A stretch of DNA of 64,000 nt from Torymus aiolomorphi (GCA_036365515.1 CM070873.1:214691376-214755375), one strand, 5' to 3'; shown: positions 11,677 through 26,001, counted from the stretch's first letter. Translations and numbers: made by a program. Notes: a model not told the origin generated them from the letters alone.

Positions 11677-12384
11677 CCATACAGACATTTTCTAAAATCA
11701 TGTGACACAAACTTCTAACACCTTTATTCATGTTTCTAGAGCAATTTAATAAAACTTAAAATTTTACTATTTCACAGCTTCCTCTATGAAGAAGCAAAAA
11801 CATTGTTTTCATAATTTATATCGAAATTATAAAATTCTTTTTATTTTTATTTATGAAAACGTTAAATAGAACAAAAGTTTTTTTCAATGTTATCCCCAAC
11901 TTATGTATTTGAAATTTTTGTGTATAGTCAAATCCTGTTGAATTATATGAGGAAAACTATTGTTTCATTGCTCTCGATTAATAAAAAAACATTAAAGTTG
12001 AATTTCATACAGTTCTAACGAAAGGTGGGGACTCTTATAGCTGATCGCGGGTGTTCCTAACTGCATATACCTTTACAATCTCAATTACGACAAAATATTC
12101 GCGGCACATCATGCACACATACACTAATACCGCGAAAAGGAGAAAAACAGAAGAAAAAAGCTCAACACTCGTGCATTCGGCAACGGCAGCCTGGCTTATA
12201 GCGCTGCGTGCATGAGTACTATTGCAGCAGCCGTAAAGGCTACCGCGAGTATATAGGCTGCGCGACATTGGAAAAACGCATGCGACCCGCTTGACCGCGA
12301 GCGCTCCCTGTGCATATACCTAAGATATATATTGACATATTTATACCTATAGGTATAATGGATCGCGCGCGCTTTCTGCTACTG

Positions 12385-13523
12385 CCCGTGTAAAAAAAAG
12401 TCTGGGCGAAGTCTTGCACAAGTCTGGCTTGAAAAGTTTGGGCAAAATCTCGCATGTCGGACGATCCCAGACTTTTTGCCAGACTTTTTATTTCTTCTAT
12501 TAAAAGTCTTGGAAGAAATCCCCAGACTTTATCCAAGACTTTTTACCAGACTTAGTATACTGCCGAAAAAGTCTGGGAAAAAATCCCCAGACTCTATCCA
12601 AGACTTTATGCCAGACTTAGCATACGGCGTAAAAAGTCTTGGAAAAAATTCCCAGACTTTATCCCAGACTTTGTTCACCAGGCTTTGTGGTCGGCGTATG
12701 GAGGTTATGCACACCCGAACAGAAGATTCCGCTGGTGTGATGAAGAGAGAGGTTGGATTAAATATGCGCCCGTAGAGCAGCGAGGCAGTCCGTAGCTGCG
12801 TTTACCATGACTCCTCGTGGCTGCTCACATTCAGGCGTCTTCTTCGGGGAATTAGGAATTCGCCATCTGAAATAACTACATCATTGAAATAAAAATATCT
12901 TCGCAAATTCATTATAACATATGACCAACACGATTATTTTGAAGTAAACATCAACGCATAGATTTCAAATGTTTTGTTTGGTTTCCAAGTCTACACGCGC
13001 GTTAACTTGGAAACGAAACCAAACTTTTGAAATCTATGCGTTGATTTCACTTAAAAATGAACGAATTCGCGGAGATGTTTTTATTTCAATGATGTAAATA
13101 TTTCAGATGTAGAATTCCTGATTCCCCGAAGAAGACGCCTGAATCTGAGCAGCCACGAGGAGTCATGGTAACGCAGCTACGGACCGCCTCGCTGCTCTAC
13201 GGGCGCACATTTAATCCAACCTCTCTCTTCATCACACCAGCGGAATCTTCTGTTCGGGCGTGCATAACCTCCATACGCCGACCACAAAGCCTGGTGAACA
13301 AAGTCTGGGATAAAGTCTGGGGATTTTTTCCAAGACTTTTTACGCCGTATGCTAAGTCTGGCATAAAGTCTTGGATAAAGTCTGGAGATTTTTTCCAAGA
13401 CTTTTAATAGAAGAAATAAAAAATCTGGCAAAAAGTCTGGGATCGTCCGACATGCGAGACTTAGCCCAGACTTTTCAAGCCAGACTTGTGCAAGACTTCG
13501 CCCAGACTTTTTTTTTACACGGG
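12385..13523. mobile_element. 1.14-kb giant palindrome with AAGTCTGG repeats
   Basis: Starts CCCGTGTAAAAAAAAGTCTG and ends with the complement, ...CTTTTTTTTTACACGGG. The arms (about 560 bp each) mirror around 12990-13000. Within each arm the words AAGTCTGG/AAGTCTTGG and complements recur more than a dozen times. Element L copy 2 lacks the insertion at the matching point (about 30335). TGCT flanks both ends, but a full target duplication is not clear. All frames here are mirror artefacts. Confidence 0.82.
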
Positions 13524-13929
13524 TGCTCTAGCCCTATAGTAAGTAGTGCGGACTGCGGCGTGGCGCGCGCGTGCGTGTGTCCATGGTACGTGTGTGATGT
13601 CAACAATTGCGTCGTCTAGCTTCTGGTGTTCCCAGCGATGACAGCGGCTGTTGTATTATGCCGCCCTGGTGAATTTCGTCCCTTTCATCATGTTCACCGA
13701 TCGCCGGTTGGTGATAATTTGTCGGAGACAGGAATGCAGTGTGTCAACAGCCAGAGCAGATTTATTAGTAAGCCTTTTCTCGTTCCTAACTTCTCTGATG
13801 GGTGAGCTGATAGTACTTTCTCTTGTTGCAGGTATCTGGCAGCAGGAGGAGTATAAAGAACGAGCACTGCTACAGACTATTTCTTGGCTGTGGAAATGTT
13901 GTCTGGCTCATCTATTTATTAGCTATATA

Positions 13930-15061
13930 AGGCGTTTCACGTCAGCTCTCCAGGCGCGGCGCGCGAGCGTGAAATCATGCTGTTTTCAGCTTGTGTTTGA
14001 AGGGCTAAGATGTATCTAAAAAAAATAATCCCCAAGTGATTTCGATGTATTTTTTCCTCAGCTTTCCGATGGTGCTATTAGTTTCTCAAACTTTTTCAAT
14101 TCTAAGTATTTCTTGAATAATATCTCGAAAAAATCAAAAAACCCCTATGTAGAAAAAGGCTATATCCATGTAAAATTTCCTCCTCTTTCGATCTAGCAGG
14201 TAAAAAAAATATTAAAAATATAGTTTTTGGGATATAACACGTTTTATGTTTTTTTGAGGTTAGAATTGACAAATTTTGAGAAACTAATAGTGTATACGAA
14301 TGAACGTATACGGAGTTTATATTGTTAGGGTTTATCGCCGATCAGAGAAAATAACAAATTGTAATGACTCTTAAAGTATTTGCTCCAACCCACTCGAAAG
14401 TAAAGTTGTAGCAAAAGGCATATGAACGCTACGCGCGTTTAAGAAAAATAGGCAAGCAATACGCAAGGTATATGCAATAGGCAAACTGATAATACGAGAG
14501 CCTCGCGTAATATCAGCAAAGCAAAAAATAGCAATTGGGCAAGAAGTAAAGCAAGGGGTAAATATAGACAAGGCAAATAATGTTTGGCGAGAGAGAAAAA
14601 TAAGTCGTAGGACTTAAAGTATTTGCTCCCACCCACTCGCAAGTAGAGTGGTAGCAAAGGAAATGTGTACACGAAGCGCGTTCGTGTAAATAGGCAATAA
14701 TATGTCTTACTCGCAAGTAAGACACCAAAAATAGGCAATGTAAGTATAGGCAAAAGGTATAGGCAAAGTAGTATGCGTAATATGATAAGATTGAGTGCGA
14801 GGAGTAGGTCTCTACTTAAGCACGCGGGTGATGTTTTTTTATTGAAGGTTGCGCTTGGCGCTTGCCATCTGGCGGACACTTCGGGTACTACGATCCCGAA
14901 CAAATAACACCATCGGAAAGCTGAGGAAAAAATACATCGAAATCACTTGGGGATTATTTTTTTTAGATACATCTTAAATCTTATTGCCCTTCAAACACAA
15001 GCTGAAAACAGCATGATTTCGCGCTCGCGCACCGCGCCTGGAGAGCTGACGTGAAACGCCT
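13930..15061. mobile_element. 1.13-kb long-TIR insertion in element L
   Basis: Inverted arms of about 155 bp (13930-14085 and 14903-15061) start AGGCGTTTCACGTCAGCTCT. Element L copy 2 shows the empty site near 29930 (CCACATATAACT on the plus strand). The interior has a roughly 242-bp tandem duplication (TAAAGTATTTGCTCC at 14374 and 14616). The minus frame 14439-14903 spans this duplicated DNA and is not supported as a gene. Confidence 0.75.
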
Positions 15062-15760
15062 CATATGTGGTTTTTAGGTGCTCAACTTTCCATGTTTGGC
15101 TTTTATTCGGATGACTATGTGTACAGTGAATTTGCTGCTTGTGCCTTCAGCGACTCTCAGGCTGGAGCTATTTCCAGCAGTAAAACGAGTGAAGGTTTCC
15201 ACTAGTCCTTCCCCTCTGGCTGTTACAGATAGCTGGTGCAGCGAGTGAACTACAACCATTTCTGCAGACGTTTCTTTTTTATGGTAATGTTTTATGGTAA
15301 TGTGTCATCTATTTACTAGTCATATGTGATTTTTAGGTGCCAACTCTTCTCACTTGCCTTCCAGAGTAGTGGCTGATCTGCTATTAATGTGCTTCGTAGG
15401 GTGAGGCAGTCCCTGACATTGAGACGCAATTGACGGTCTCTGTCAGTACTTTCCTCCCAGATGGTGGAGTTACTGATATAGGGGATGGCTGTTAGTTAGA
15501 TGATTCTCAGCAGACTGGCATCCGTGGAGTAGTGCCGGCCTAGACCGTCCAGCCATATTGTGCTACTTCTGCAGCTCTATCAGTGACCTTCGAGTGTTAG
15601 TGCTCTAGAATGTGAGGGGATAGGTATAGGTAATAAGGAACTGGGGAATATCATGAAAGTGCTGGGTGTGGTTAAATGTGATAAATGTGATAAATGTGTT
15701 AAATGTGTTAAATGTGTTGTTAAATGTGATACGGGTAGGTAGTTATCAATGGTAATATTA
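15062..15760. repeat. Element L internal repeats, no gene
   Basis: ATATGTGGTTTTTAGGTGC at 15062 recurs as CATATGTGATTTTTAGGTGC at 15325, giving a module of about 260 bp. Near 15660-15715 there is a short tandem array of TAAATGTG(A/T)(T/G)A units. The inverted counterpart is at about 29400-29930. 15760-17000 is AT-rich element L DNA with no visible features. Confidence 0.5.
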
Positions 15761-16839
15761 GCTCGTCTGATTAATTTCTAAGTTTGGTTAGGGTGTAAGA
15801 ACTCGCCTCAGGGTATCTGTTGTATTAAAATACATCATTATGTATTTCGCAGGCTTCTCAGTGACACTTGCCTATTTAATAGTTTTCTACCACACTAAGG
15901 CTGACAGAGTCAGCTAGATACATTGCATTCTTTATACATTGAAATTTACCATATTACAAAATCTATAGCACATACATTACGCAAGTTTTTTTTTGTAAAT
16001 ATGATATTACTTTAACATGTTCTTATATAATATTAGACAATTTTGATTCTTTTAGTTTAATCGCTTAGGTCCTGCGAACATAGTTAACAGGTTAAGCTGT
16101 GTAATCTTATATCAAATTTCTCAAATTTGTTATCAAAACAGTAAGATAACATAATTATATATATTTACTAACCCAATTTTTATACATTTTTCTAATGTTA
16201 ATTCTACTACATACTAAGTTCTCTAAATCATATTATAAGTTCCGACAGCTTCTATGTAGAAGTTTTTGTTAGTTATTGTTTTATTTTTCTTATTGGTATC
16301 TGTATAATTTTATTTTTGATATTAATTATTAGTCTCTGATATCTTATACTTTTTATTTTTCATAATCATAGAAAACGGACTCATCGCAAAATAATTATTC
16401 AATATTAGAGCATTTTTCAATCACAAAAGTATTTTTTTTTATTTAATTTTAAAGATTCTATTTTTGTAAATTTTGTAATGGTCTTAGACTATTCATGTAT
16501 AAACCACCCTAAGCTATTGTCACATAATTTTTAATGTTATTCAAAAGAGTGTAATATAGTATCAAAAACGTTTTAGTTTGCATAATATTTTCCTTTTCTG
16601 TAAAACAAGGAAAGTAGATCTTTCGTTTCTTCAATTATTTTTCCAATGTGTTGACCCCCTTGAATATTGTAATCAAATGTAATTTTGTATCTTATTGTTA
16701 TGTTTTTGTAATTATATTATCTTTGGAATGTCATGTCGATTTTTCCGATCTTATTTACAGCTATTGTGTCGAATATTTCCGTGTCAAATCGAATTCTGTT
16801 AAATAATAAGCGAAAATTCACTATACTAGCTGTATTGAG

Positions 16840-17975
16840 GCCTTAAAAGTCGTGTTTATAGGTTTACATGATCCAGATATGACTGTACATAAAAATATCA
16901 ATTGAGAATAAGTTTTGTTTAAACGTTATCTATATTCTTCGTATTTAATAGTTTTATTGAAAGACAAATCCTTTTTTATAATTATATGAACTTTCGAATG
17001 TTTTATTGATTTTTTCAATCTTATTTACAGCTACTGTATTTAATATTTGTGTCAAATCGTATTCTGTTAAATAATAAGCAAAACTTGAAGCTTTAAAAAA
17101 TCATGTTTATACGTTTAGATGATTCAGAAATAATTGTACATGAAAATGTTAAATGGAAAAAAGTTTTGTTTTACATTATAATTAACAATTTTTACATTTT
17201 TACATTACCATATTTCCGTTAAGTTACATGCTGAGACGCTATAGCCGAAAATACTTCATCATGATTGATTTTATGTATGTTTAGGGGTTTAAAATTGATT
17301 TTATCGCATTATCTCATTAGGAATTGATTGTACATGAAATGTTAAACAGGAAAACGTTTTGTTTTGTTATAGTCTACAATTGTTATATTTATAATTTGTG
17401 TGAAGAAAGATTCTGTCAAGTTATAGCCGAAAATCGTCCGTATATTTTAGCGTTTAAAATCGTTTTTATAAGTGTAACTCATCAGAAGTTGATTTTATAT
17501 GAAAATGTTAAATGGGAAAAAGTTTTGTTTTATTATAATCTACAACTTTTACATTCAACATTTTTGTGTAAAATCAAATCCTGTCAAGTTATAGCCGAAA
17601 ATCGTCCATTTTATGTATATTTTAGCGTTTAAAATCGTTTTTATAAGTGTAACTCATCAGGAGTTGATTTTATATGAAAATGTTAAATGGGAAAAAGTTT
17701 TTTTTTATTATAATCTACAACTTTTACATTCAATATTTTTGTATAAAATCAAATCCTGTTAAGTTATAGCCGAAAATCGTCCATTTTATGTATATTTTAG
17801 CGTTTAAAATCGTTTTTATAAGTGTAACTCATCAGGAGTTGATTTTATATGAAAATGTTAAATGGAAAAAAGTTTTGTTTTATTATAATCTACAACTTTT
17901 ACATTCAATATTTTTGTGAAAAATCAAATCCTGTCAAGTTATAGCCAAAAATCGTCCATTTTTGACCTTTTTTGT
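16840..17975 (+). repeat. ~175-bp tandem repeats in element L
   Basis: Units containing TATAGCCGAAAATCGTCC, GTTTTTATAAGTGTAACTCA and ATGAAAATGTTAAATGGGAA recur at about 172-178 bp spacing (for example 17464, 17636 and 17814), with more degraded units upstream. Copy 2 carries the inverted equivalent at 27850-28340 with fewer clear units. The frame at 17324-17632 follows the repeat and is not a gene. Confidence 0.75.
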
Positions 17976-18432
17976 CGTTTTTCGCAGTTATCTTTGCAAA
18001 TATTGCTCGTAGAAAAAAGTGTCCAACAGAGAAAAGGTGTATTTTAATTAGTTTTAGCAGATAGACCTGTAGATATAAGCTTAAAATTAATTTTTCTAGT
18101 CATTAAGCTTAAAAATCGATATTTTGAAATATTTCTTTGTGCTCGCATTTTTTTAATTTTTCATCGATCTATCTCAATTGAGAACCAGCACTTAGGTATA
18201 ATTAGAGGAGTATTTTTCCGCCATCCCGATGGAATCGGTTGAAAATTCATTGAGATAATCGAGGAACTTGCGTACATACGGGCGTACAGACATACATACA
18301 TCACAGAAAACGCTTAAAACGCACTCATTTTGACTGGAAAAGACTTTTCTTGTATCAAATTATTAGTTTTTGAAGTCAGACAATTTTCGCTCAGGTGAAA
18401 TTATAAGGCTCTCCCGAGAAGCGATCGTGCCT

Positions 18433-19884
18433 AAAAACTAAAAAGATAGTAAAAATATGTCTACGAAAGATAAATACACATAACGATATCTCCAAGCGGA
18501 AACTCCTAGGGATGGAGAAAGGTGGAATAGTAGAGACGAAAGTGACGAATAGATAAACACATAAAAAAGAAAAAGGTTAGAGGATGTTAAAGTCAAAAGA
18601 AGAAAGAGAGAGACAAAAGAGAAAATGGTCGAAATAAACGAAGGCTCAGAAGGAGAAAGAGAGAGAAAAAGTAGAGAAGTGCGGAAGGGGGTAGAGGAGG
18701 TCCCGCGGACACCCCTCGGGACTACGTGCCTGGATTACGTAGTCTCCAGCACTTTTCAGGACCAGGAGCAGGTTAACTCTGGACTCGTGTCAGAAATTCT
18801 GAAATTTGCTCCGGGACCCAAGTCCTCGTGCGTTGAGGCTTCGCTTTTTATTTCATTCTATTTTCGCGCAGCACGCTGTAAAATCCACCTTCCTCCGGGA
18901 CTTTGACTTTCGTCTCTGTCTGTCTCTCCTCCCTTTTCTCTCTTTCTCTTTCTATTCGCGCGGAGCACAACGTGATGCAAGTCCAATTCATCAAAACCCG
19001 TGTATGCAACAAGGCGTTAGAAAGCTGTGTAGCGTAGGAGAAGCTTCATGAGGTATATAGATTACCGGAAATCTCTCGGTCGCCATTTTTTGACATTGAT
19101 ACATGTCAACAATTTTGATATATGATATCCTAATAGAGACATTTCGACAACTTTTTTTCCTATAAAGAGTAAAAAAGTGTATATTATACAAGTGTGTAAA
19201 TATGTTGTGTAATGCTGTGTTTTATTACACAAGGATCGATGGGGAGTTGCGTATATTAGATTATATTGCATGAACAATTCTTAAGGTAGTTCTCTTCACA
19301 TTGCAAAAACTGAAAAAGCTTCTGAAAAAAATATACAAATATTCTTCAAAGTCACAGAAATGATTCCATATTTTTGTTTACATACATTGCGGAACAAATT
19401 TTTGAGAAAAAAATTCTTGAAAATGGTTATTTTTACATGAGAGTAAATGAGTGCTATATCAACTGTGACAGAAAGTAATAGAATTACTCATAAAAAAAAA
19501 ATTGGACTTCAAAAAGAAAAACATACCTTAAGAAATATGAAATTCGGCTCTTTCTATTAAGTTTATCAAATATGTGTCAAGCCGATCTTTTTAAAAAGAT
19601 ATTAATGATTATAAACACAAATAGCAGACGACGTGCACGAGAGCGAGAGAGACAGAACGATGCCCATGGTATAGTTTGTGCTCTCGCTGAGCAACAAACT
19701 GTAGTGCCCGAGGAGAACCCCCTTAAACATATCAACACATCACAGGAACACATCAATTCGTCAAGTTTCTTTTTCAAAAATGTGAATATACTATATGTGA
19801 TACTTTCTGAACAAGATAGTATTTTTAATGATTTAATATGAACAATTGGGGGCTCTTGTTGTGCCCAAGAAAAGCCTTCTACAA
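18433..19884. other. Single-copy stretch, no gene recognised
   Basis: Contains a purine-rich segment (18600-18720) and a pyrimidine-rich segment (18900-18960). Short frames on both strands overlap and show no recognisable family. Nothing else is seen. Confidence 0.5.
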
Positions 19885-20463
19885 CCCTGGTGGAAATTTG
19901 TCTATCTGAATTGGCCAACAATCTCAATAAGTAGGTAGAAAAAATGGCTATTTAATAGGCCTCGGTGAAACGCTTTTTCTCCCATTATTCGCACATTTAA
20001 TAGATTGAACATAACCTCCAAATTTTCGTTTTAAGTTTACTTAAAGAATTGACGTTAAATTGGACGGTATTCAGCTGTAACTGATAGCTTACTAAAATAT
20101 AAACAATATGAGCAGACAGAAAAACCATTTACAGTAGTACTTTTGAAGATATTACGTAGAATGTATTTATTGCCATTAGATTCGGTCTCTCTCACTCCTT
20201 GTCATAACAACAGGCCCTCTACTAGCCATTTCTGGACTAAAAAAACTGATCAGTTTTAATACCTTTAAAATGCCCAAGAACAAGCTTGTGTTTGTCTTCG
20301 CAAAACTCATTCGATTTTTCAATCTATTAAATGTTCGAATAATAGGGAAAAAAGCGTTTCACCGGGAGCTAGAAACTGGAAAAGAGAAATTCCCATTTTA
20401 TAGCAAGTTTCTAATATAAATGACCAGTTAATAGTTAGAAAATGTTTTGGATTTCCACCAGGG
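19885..20463. mobile_element. MITE family M, copy 2 (579 bp)
   Basis: Ends CCCTGGTGGAAATTTG and GGATTTCCACCAGGG, forming short TIRs. The interior shares ACTCCTTGTCATAACA and AGAACAAGCTTGTG with the copies at 53646 and 54778. Confidence 0.78.
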
Positions 20464-22373
20464 AAGATAATTTTTATTCGCTTTTGTTATACAAAATTTT
20501 CGTGACATATACTTTCTATTTGTCAAATGCTGCTTTCCTCAGATAATCGATACTGTGTGAATTTTGGTCTGACACCAGCCCGAAATATCATGGAAACTTG
20601 AAATAACCTCCCATCCAACAGCTTAAACTTGATCAGTGAAATTCCGGTGGGAATATTTAAATACAGAGAAATTCGTTTGAAAAGGGGATATAAAGGTGCA
20701 CGTGAAATTTTCATAAAGGCGGCAGACACTCGTCACCTTATATTGTGAAATACATCGGGAGACAAAGTCCTCGAGCGTATTCATAAAGGCTACGGGAGGG
20801 AGGAAGGGGGCGCACGCATTGCTAGTTACATGCGGGGGCAAGGCTGTTGAGGGAGCGCGCACGTGATGTGTCGCGGCAACGGCAACAGCACAAATCTCCA
20901 CCTGATGTTTCCCCAGGACGCGCGAGCGCGCAAATTCCTCGACAGCCGAGCGTGCTCGCATCGCTTGGCATTGTCTAGTTTATTGTTCGGATGCCTCCAT
21001 TCCTGAATTTCTTTCCTTCTATAATTAGAAGTTCCATTTGTGTTTAACGACCACAGCTGGATTCGCTCATACACTTTTAAATAGCTCCTTCATTGCAGTA
21101 GGTATAATCTGTAAATTCTTTCTCTCTCATAAGTAAAATTACCTTCTTACCATCATTGAGGAATGTAGATTTAAGGGTAATGAATTAAAGTCAATACTTT
21201 ATTGCAATGAAATTTTATACTACTGTCGGGAGTACGCCACTTTCAGTTACCTAAAAATCGCATAACGCGCGCATAGAAATAGAGCCATAAAATTAAACCG
21301 TTTGCAGTTCAATAATAGTTATCGCCATTCTCCTGCATAGAGCGCGTAACACTCCCCAAGGGCATGGAAAAAAGTCGATGGGGAGATCAAGTCGATCATT
21401 ATCGAGCGTCATCGAGATAGCGAAATAAAAGCTTGTAATGTTCCACTCGCAAAGCTTTGACCGGTCATGAAAAAGGCGTTTTCACCGCGGCGCGCGCTTA
21501 TCGTCGCGCCTCTAGCATCGTGGCGAGTTTATGGTTGATTCGAGCGCGATTCTCCCCCTTTTTTATCATCACCTCTGGCATCGCTTTTAAGCGGTACTAT
21601 ACCCGCGCTCTCGCCCTTTTTTCCAGCCCACGCACACACGCGTATACACTTTTGTTTCGCGTTTTTAAATGCGCCACGTACGAGTTTTTCCGAGAGCCGT
21701 TGAATTTTTATGAGCTAGCGCACCGCGAATTAGCCGCCCTCCTACACCTCCTCTCTTCAAGCGCGTTTGCGCTCCCTGTTCTCGCCTGCTGGGAGCTGGA
21801 TGATCGTCTGGACGTTTTCTCCCATTTTTCCCCTTCTCCCTTTTTGCCGGAATTAATCATTTCAACCGCTGCGTTTTATTTTTCTTTTTCAAGGGCACGA
21901 GGAAAATAGCGCAGAATTTGTAACTGAACTAAGCAATGTACAATATGAAAAGGCAGAGTTTTCATCGCTTAAGTAGCCTATGAATTATTCGTCCGTTTTG
22001 CTATAATTCAAGTTGCAGGAAATCTCTCCGCTCTTCGGCCGGCCAACGCTTGACTAACGCTCGACTAACTATCGCGAGGCGTTATCTCTCGACGGCAGGC
22101 TCCTCTCGCCGTTCGCCAAGGAGTCCGCGAAAAATGTCGAGATATAAATAGAAAAATGCAGGCGGGAGCACAGAAGAGCAAAAGCAGGAAGAGAGGGAGA
22201 GAGTCACGCGTCTCACAAATCATCGAGCCCGCGGTGTGACGAGGCTCCAGGGACATTCCGGGCCGCTAGTGTCCCGCGCGGCGTGTTTCGCACACACATA
22301 CGCATACTCCTCGCTCGGTCCGTGTCTCTGTGGCGTGTTTGCTGCTTCGCCGCTTTGGGATTATTCTCAGCGG

Positions 22374-22377
<4 letters not shown>

Positions 22378-22430
<53 letters not shown>
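22378..22430. repeat. (CT)n microsatellite
   Basis: Uninterrupted 53-bp CT tract. Confidence 0.97.
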
Positions 22431-22433
<3 letters not shown>

Positions 22434-23353
22434 TGGCGCATTTGTTCCGCGTGTATGTGCGGAGTGGCACGCGCATGCATGCGGCAGACGTGCCGCGTGA
22501 TGCATTGCCGCGGAGTGTATTGTAACCGAGAGAACGCGCACCGCTACACTGGAAGCAGGATACCACCAGTAATAATCATGTCATAACATACAATCCAGCG
22601 CTTTCCACGCTCGCGCGCCACCCCCATAATTATTGCCCCACACTCGAGCTCTCATAGCTCGCGCGCTCAGCTGCTCCGCTCTTTGTGCAGTGTGTGTGCG
22701 CACGTGACGACGCTCCATTGCTCGCTCGGTTTTTCGCTTCTAACTCTTCCGCTTTCGCTCTCCTCTTTTTACCTCGTGCGATTTTGAGAGATGAATTTTA
22801 ATTGCTGCTACTTCGCTCTGGGTTGGATTCACCGAGCTCACTCGGATAGAGTTTATTCATTACGGCTTGTCGACACCGAGTGACGAGCGTTTATGCGAGG
22901 CGTGTAAATGTGGGCTATTGAGAGTTGGACTGCGGGAATAAGATTTTTGAAAAACATTAGTTTAAATATAGTTGTCTGACTGAAACCGCAGGTCGCCGAA
23001 TAAGTTGATTTGTCAATTAACTTCAAAATTTAATAAAGTAACCATAATATAAAGTGATCACAATAAAAATCAGTTTCGCAATGTATGGGGGGAGACCATT
23101 ATTTTGCGATGAAAATCCTTCAAAGTAATCGTTTCCGCGGTCTCAAGACAAGGAAATTTCTCTTTTAGTCGGAAAAGAACGAGAATGGGGTGTAAAGGAC
23201 AGAAAAAGAGAGAAAGTGATATTGAAAAGGAATAAATCAGAATAACGGTAAGACGTGAGCGGAAAAATCAGACGAGGCCAAAAATAAAATCTCACCTAAA
23301 GAAGGAAAGAGTATAGGCGAAAGACAAACTGACAGAAAATAAAAACGATGGGC

Positions 23354-23355
<2 letters not shown>

Positions 23356-23415
<60 letters not shown>
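23356..23415. repeat. (GA)n microsatellite
   Basis: Uninterrupted 60-bp GA tract. Confidence 0.97.
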
Positions 23416-23418
<3 letters not shown>

Positions 23419-24009
23419 TATATAGAGAGACAAGAGGAAAAAGAGAAGACGAATGCGCTTGGTAGGAAGAAAAGGAGGAACCGAGAGACGCGTTAATGAG
23501 TTTTTTGGGGGGCGACGTGCCAGACTATGGGGAGGACAAGAGGGAAATAGAGCTGGTGAGGAAGAGAGAGAGAGAAGGAGAGCAGCAGCGCCGATCGACA
23601 CCAGACGCGATCTGAAAAAGGAATCTCTCAGCGAAGCTAGAGAAAGAGAGGTGAGAGATCGATTTACAGTTTTAAATTTAAATAAACGCCAATAAAAGGG
23701 CCACTTTCATCCGACGTTGATTACGTTATGCGACGACGTGCGTTCATTTGGCTTGCTCATGCCGCTGAAGTGCTATTCACCACGCGCTGCCCAGACTTTC
23801 TCAAAACCTTTTGTACGAGGAATAGTCAAGCGACAAGACTTTTTCTTTTTTAGATGATGTTCTTTTAAATCATTTTAATACTTGAGATGTGTAAGTTTAT
23901 TTTAGATTAATAATATGAATAAAGATTTGTCTTTCAAAACCTTAACGTTATGAAACTACAATAAATAATTCGATGATAGTAACCAAAAAATTGTAAAACA
24001 CTGAATTAC

Positions 24010-24114
24010 TCTTAAATATGGTGTATAAATAAATTGACAATGATAGCTTACGAATAAAGAGATCATTTATTTGATAACAGTAAAACACGTTCTTACATCA
24101 TGCCCAAAGCTTTC

Positions 24115-24165
<51 letters not shown>

Positions 24166-24298
24166 TATGTGTATTTGTGAGTAAATTAAACTAGCCTCGA
24201 GCAATCAATGCTACCAATTATCTAATATAATGTTAGGTTGGCTACAACTAATAGACAACATCATTTAGTGCAATGTTCATAAACTACTAATATCAACA
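24010..24298 (-). repeat. Copia 3' LTR
   Basis: Matches the LTR at 39846-40100 at roughly 90% by eye (ATCATTTATTTGATAACAG, ATGCTACCAATTATCTAATA, CAACATCATTTAGTGCAAT). It starts TC where TG is expected on the plus strand, and ends CA. A (GA)n expansion (24117-24165) accounts for most of its extra length. Confidence 0.82.
24117..24165. repeat. (GA)n tract inside the copia LTR
   Basis: A 49-bp GA tract with one AA interruption. It is absent from the partner LTR, so it expanded after insertion. Confidence 0.93.
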
Positions 24299-24312
24299 CT
24301 TCCTCTGTTTAT
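24299..24312 (-). other. Copia polypurine tract
   Basis: Read on the minus strand, AACAGAGGAAG lies directly before the LTR start TGTTGATATT, the usual position of the plus-strand primer. Confidence 0.65.
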
Positions 24313-24460
24313 TAACATTACAAATAAAAACTACTAGAATAGAATTCGCATCACAATTACAATTCTTTGTATACATCACTATATGCTTCAAATCTTCTTA
24401 GCACAAATCATATTCCGATATTGCTCGAAGATTGGTCTAGATAGAGGCTTCGTCAGGATG

Positions 24461-25610
<1,150 letters not shown>

Positions 25611-25835
25611 ATGGTAACAATAATTTCATATACATATTATAATAGAATTATTGCATTATTTTTAATTAACTATATAAATATCTATTAAAGAAATGATTAA
25701 AATGAATTTTTGCTTTAAAATATAATAAATTTAATATCTGAAAAATGCCTATTGCTTAATAACATAAATTGAAATCTTTACTTAGGGTGACTTCAAAAGT
25801 AAATGAACGAATAAGGAAAATTCAATTTTTGCTTC

Positions 25836-25957
25836 TTCCTAGAGGAAGCTTTGTGATAGTGATTTTTTGAGTTGTTGTAAAAACATGTTATAATTGTGTT
25901 CCGAGGTGTTAGGAATCAAAATACATGGTTTTTGAAAAATGTCTGTATGGATGTATA

Positions 25958-26001
<44 letters not shown>

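Larger units (their letters stand above)
9152..11795 (-). repeat. G repeat copy 1, nested in element L
   Basis: Read on the minus strand it starts near 11795 with GCTTCTTCATAGAGGAAGC, runs through the (TG)n tract and the GTCCAACGATT blocks, and ends near 9152 with GCCAATGTATTGGCAGCGG. Copy 2 of element L lacks it. It is longer than the other copies because a hAT-like hairpin (9397-9550) and a Helitron-like end (near 10295) lie inside. Confidence 0.6.
8699..18432 (+). mobile_element. Element L, copy 1 (9.7 kb with insertions)
   Basis: Begins AACTAGGGGGGCTGCGCCCC, passes GC hairpins (GCGTGCCTTCGGCACGC; TGTAAAAACTTCGTTTTTACA), then TAGGCACGACCGC at 8826. It ends with CTCCCGAGAAGCGATCGTGC then CT. 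The terminal GATCGTGCCTA is inverted relative to the inner TAGGCACGACC, giving asymmetric inverted termini. Homologous blocks appear inverted in copy 2: 8699-9170 with 32575-33043, about 11830-12384 with 31862-32560, 13524-13929 with about 29936-30350, and 15062-18432 with 27373-29930. No transposase, helicase or polymerase frame is visible. Confidence 0.72.
20700..23700. other. GC-rich single-copy island with CT/GA tracts
   Basis: CpG-rich, non-repetitive DNA holding a (CT)n tract (22378-22430) and a (GA)n tract (23356-23415). The frame 21457-21909 and others are open mainly because stops are rare in GC-rich sequence; none shows a domain. It could hold UTR, regulatory or conserved non-coding DNA, which I cannot tell from sequence alone. 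23700-24004 is AT-rich with nothing seen. Confidence 0.4.

Noticed and set aside
11398..11731. Cys/Val-rich reading frames
   Set aside because: They translate a (AC)n microsatellite; the same happens at 25896-26239 and 33379-33747 over TG tracts.
12240..13619. Frames on both strands of the giant palindrome
   Set aside because: Mirror images of each other, built from AAGTCTGG repeats.
14439..14903. 154-codon hydrophobic minus-strand frame
   Set aside because: Covers a 242-bp tandem duplication inside a transposon; no conserved domain.
21457..21909. 150-codon frame in a GC-rich island
   Set aside because: Low stop density from GC content; no domain, signal or splice support.
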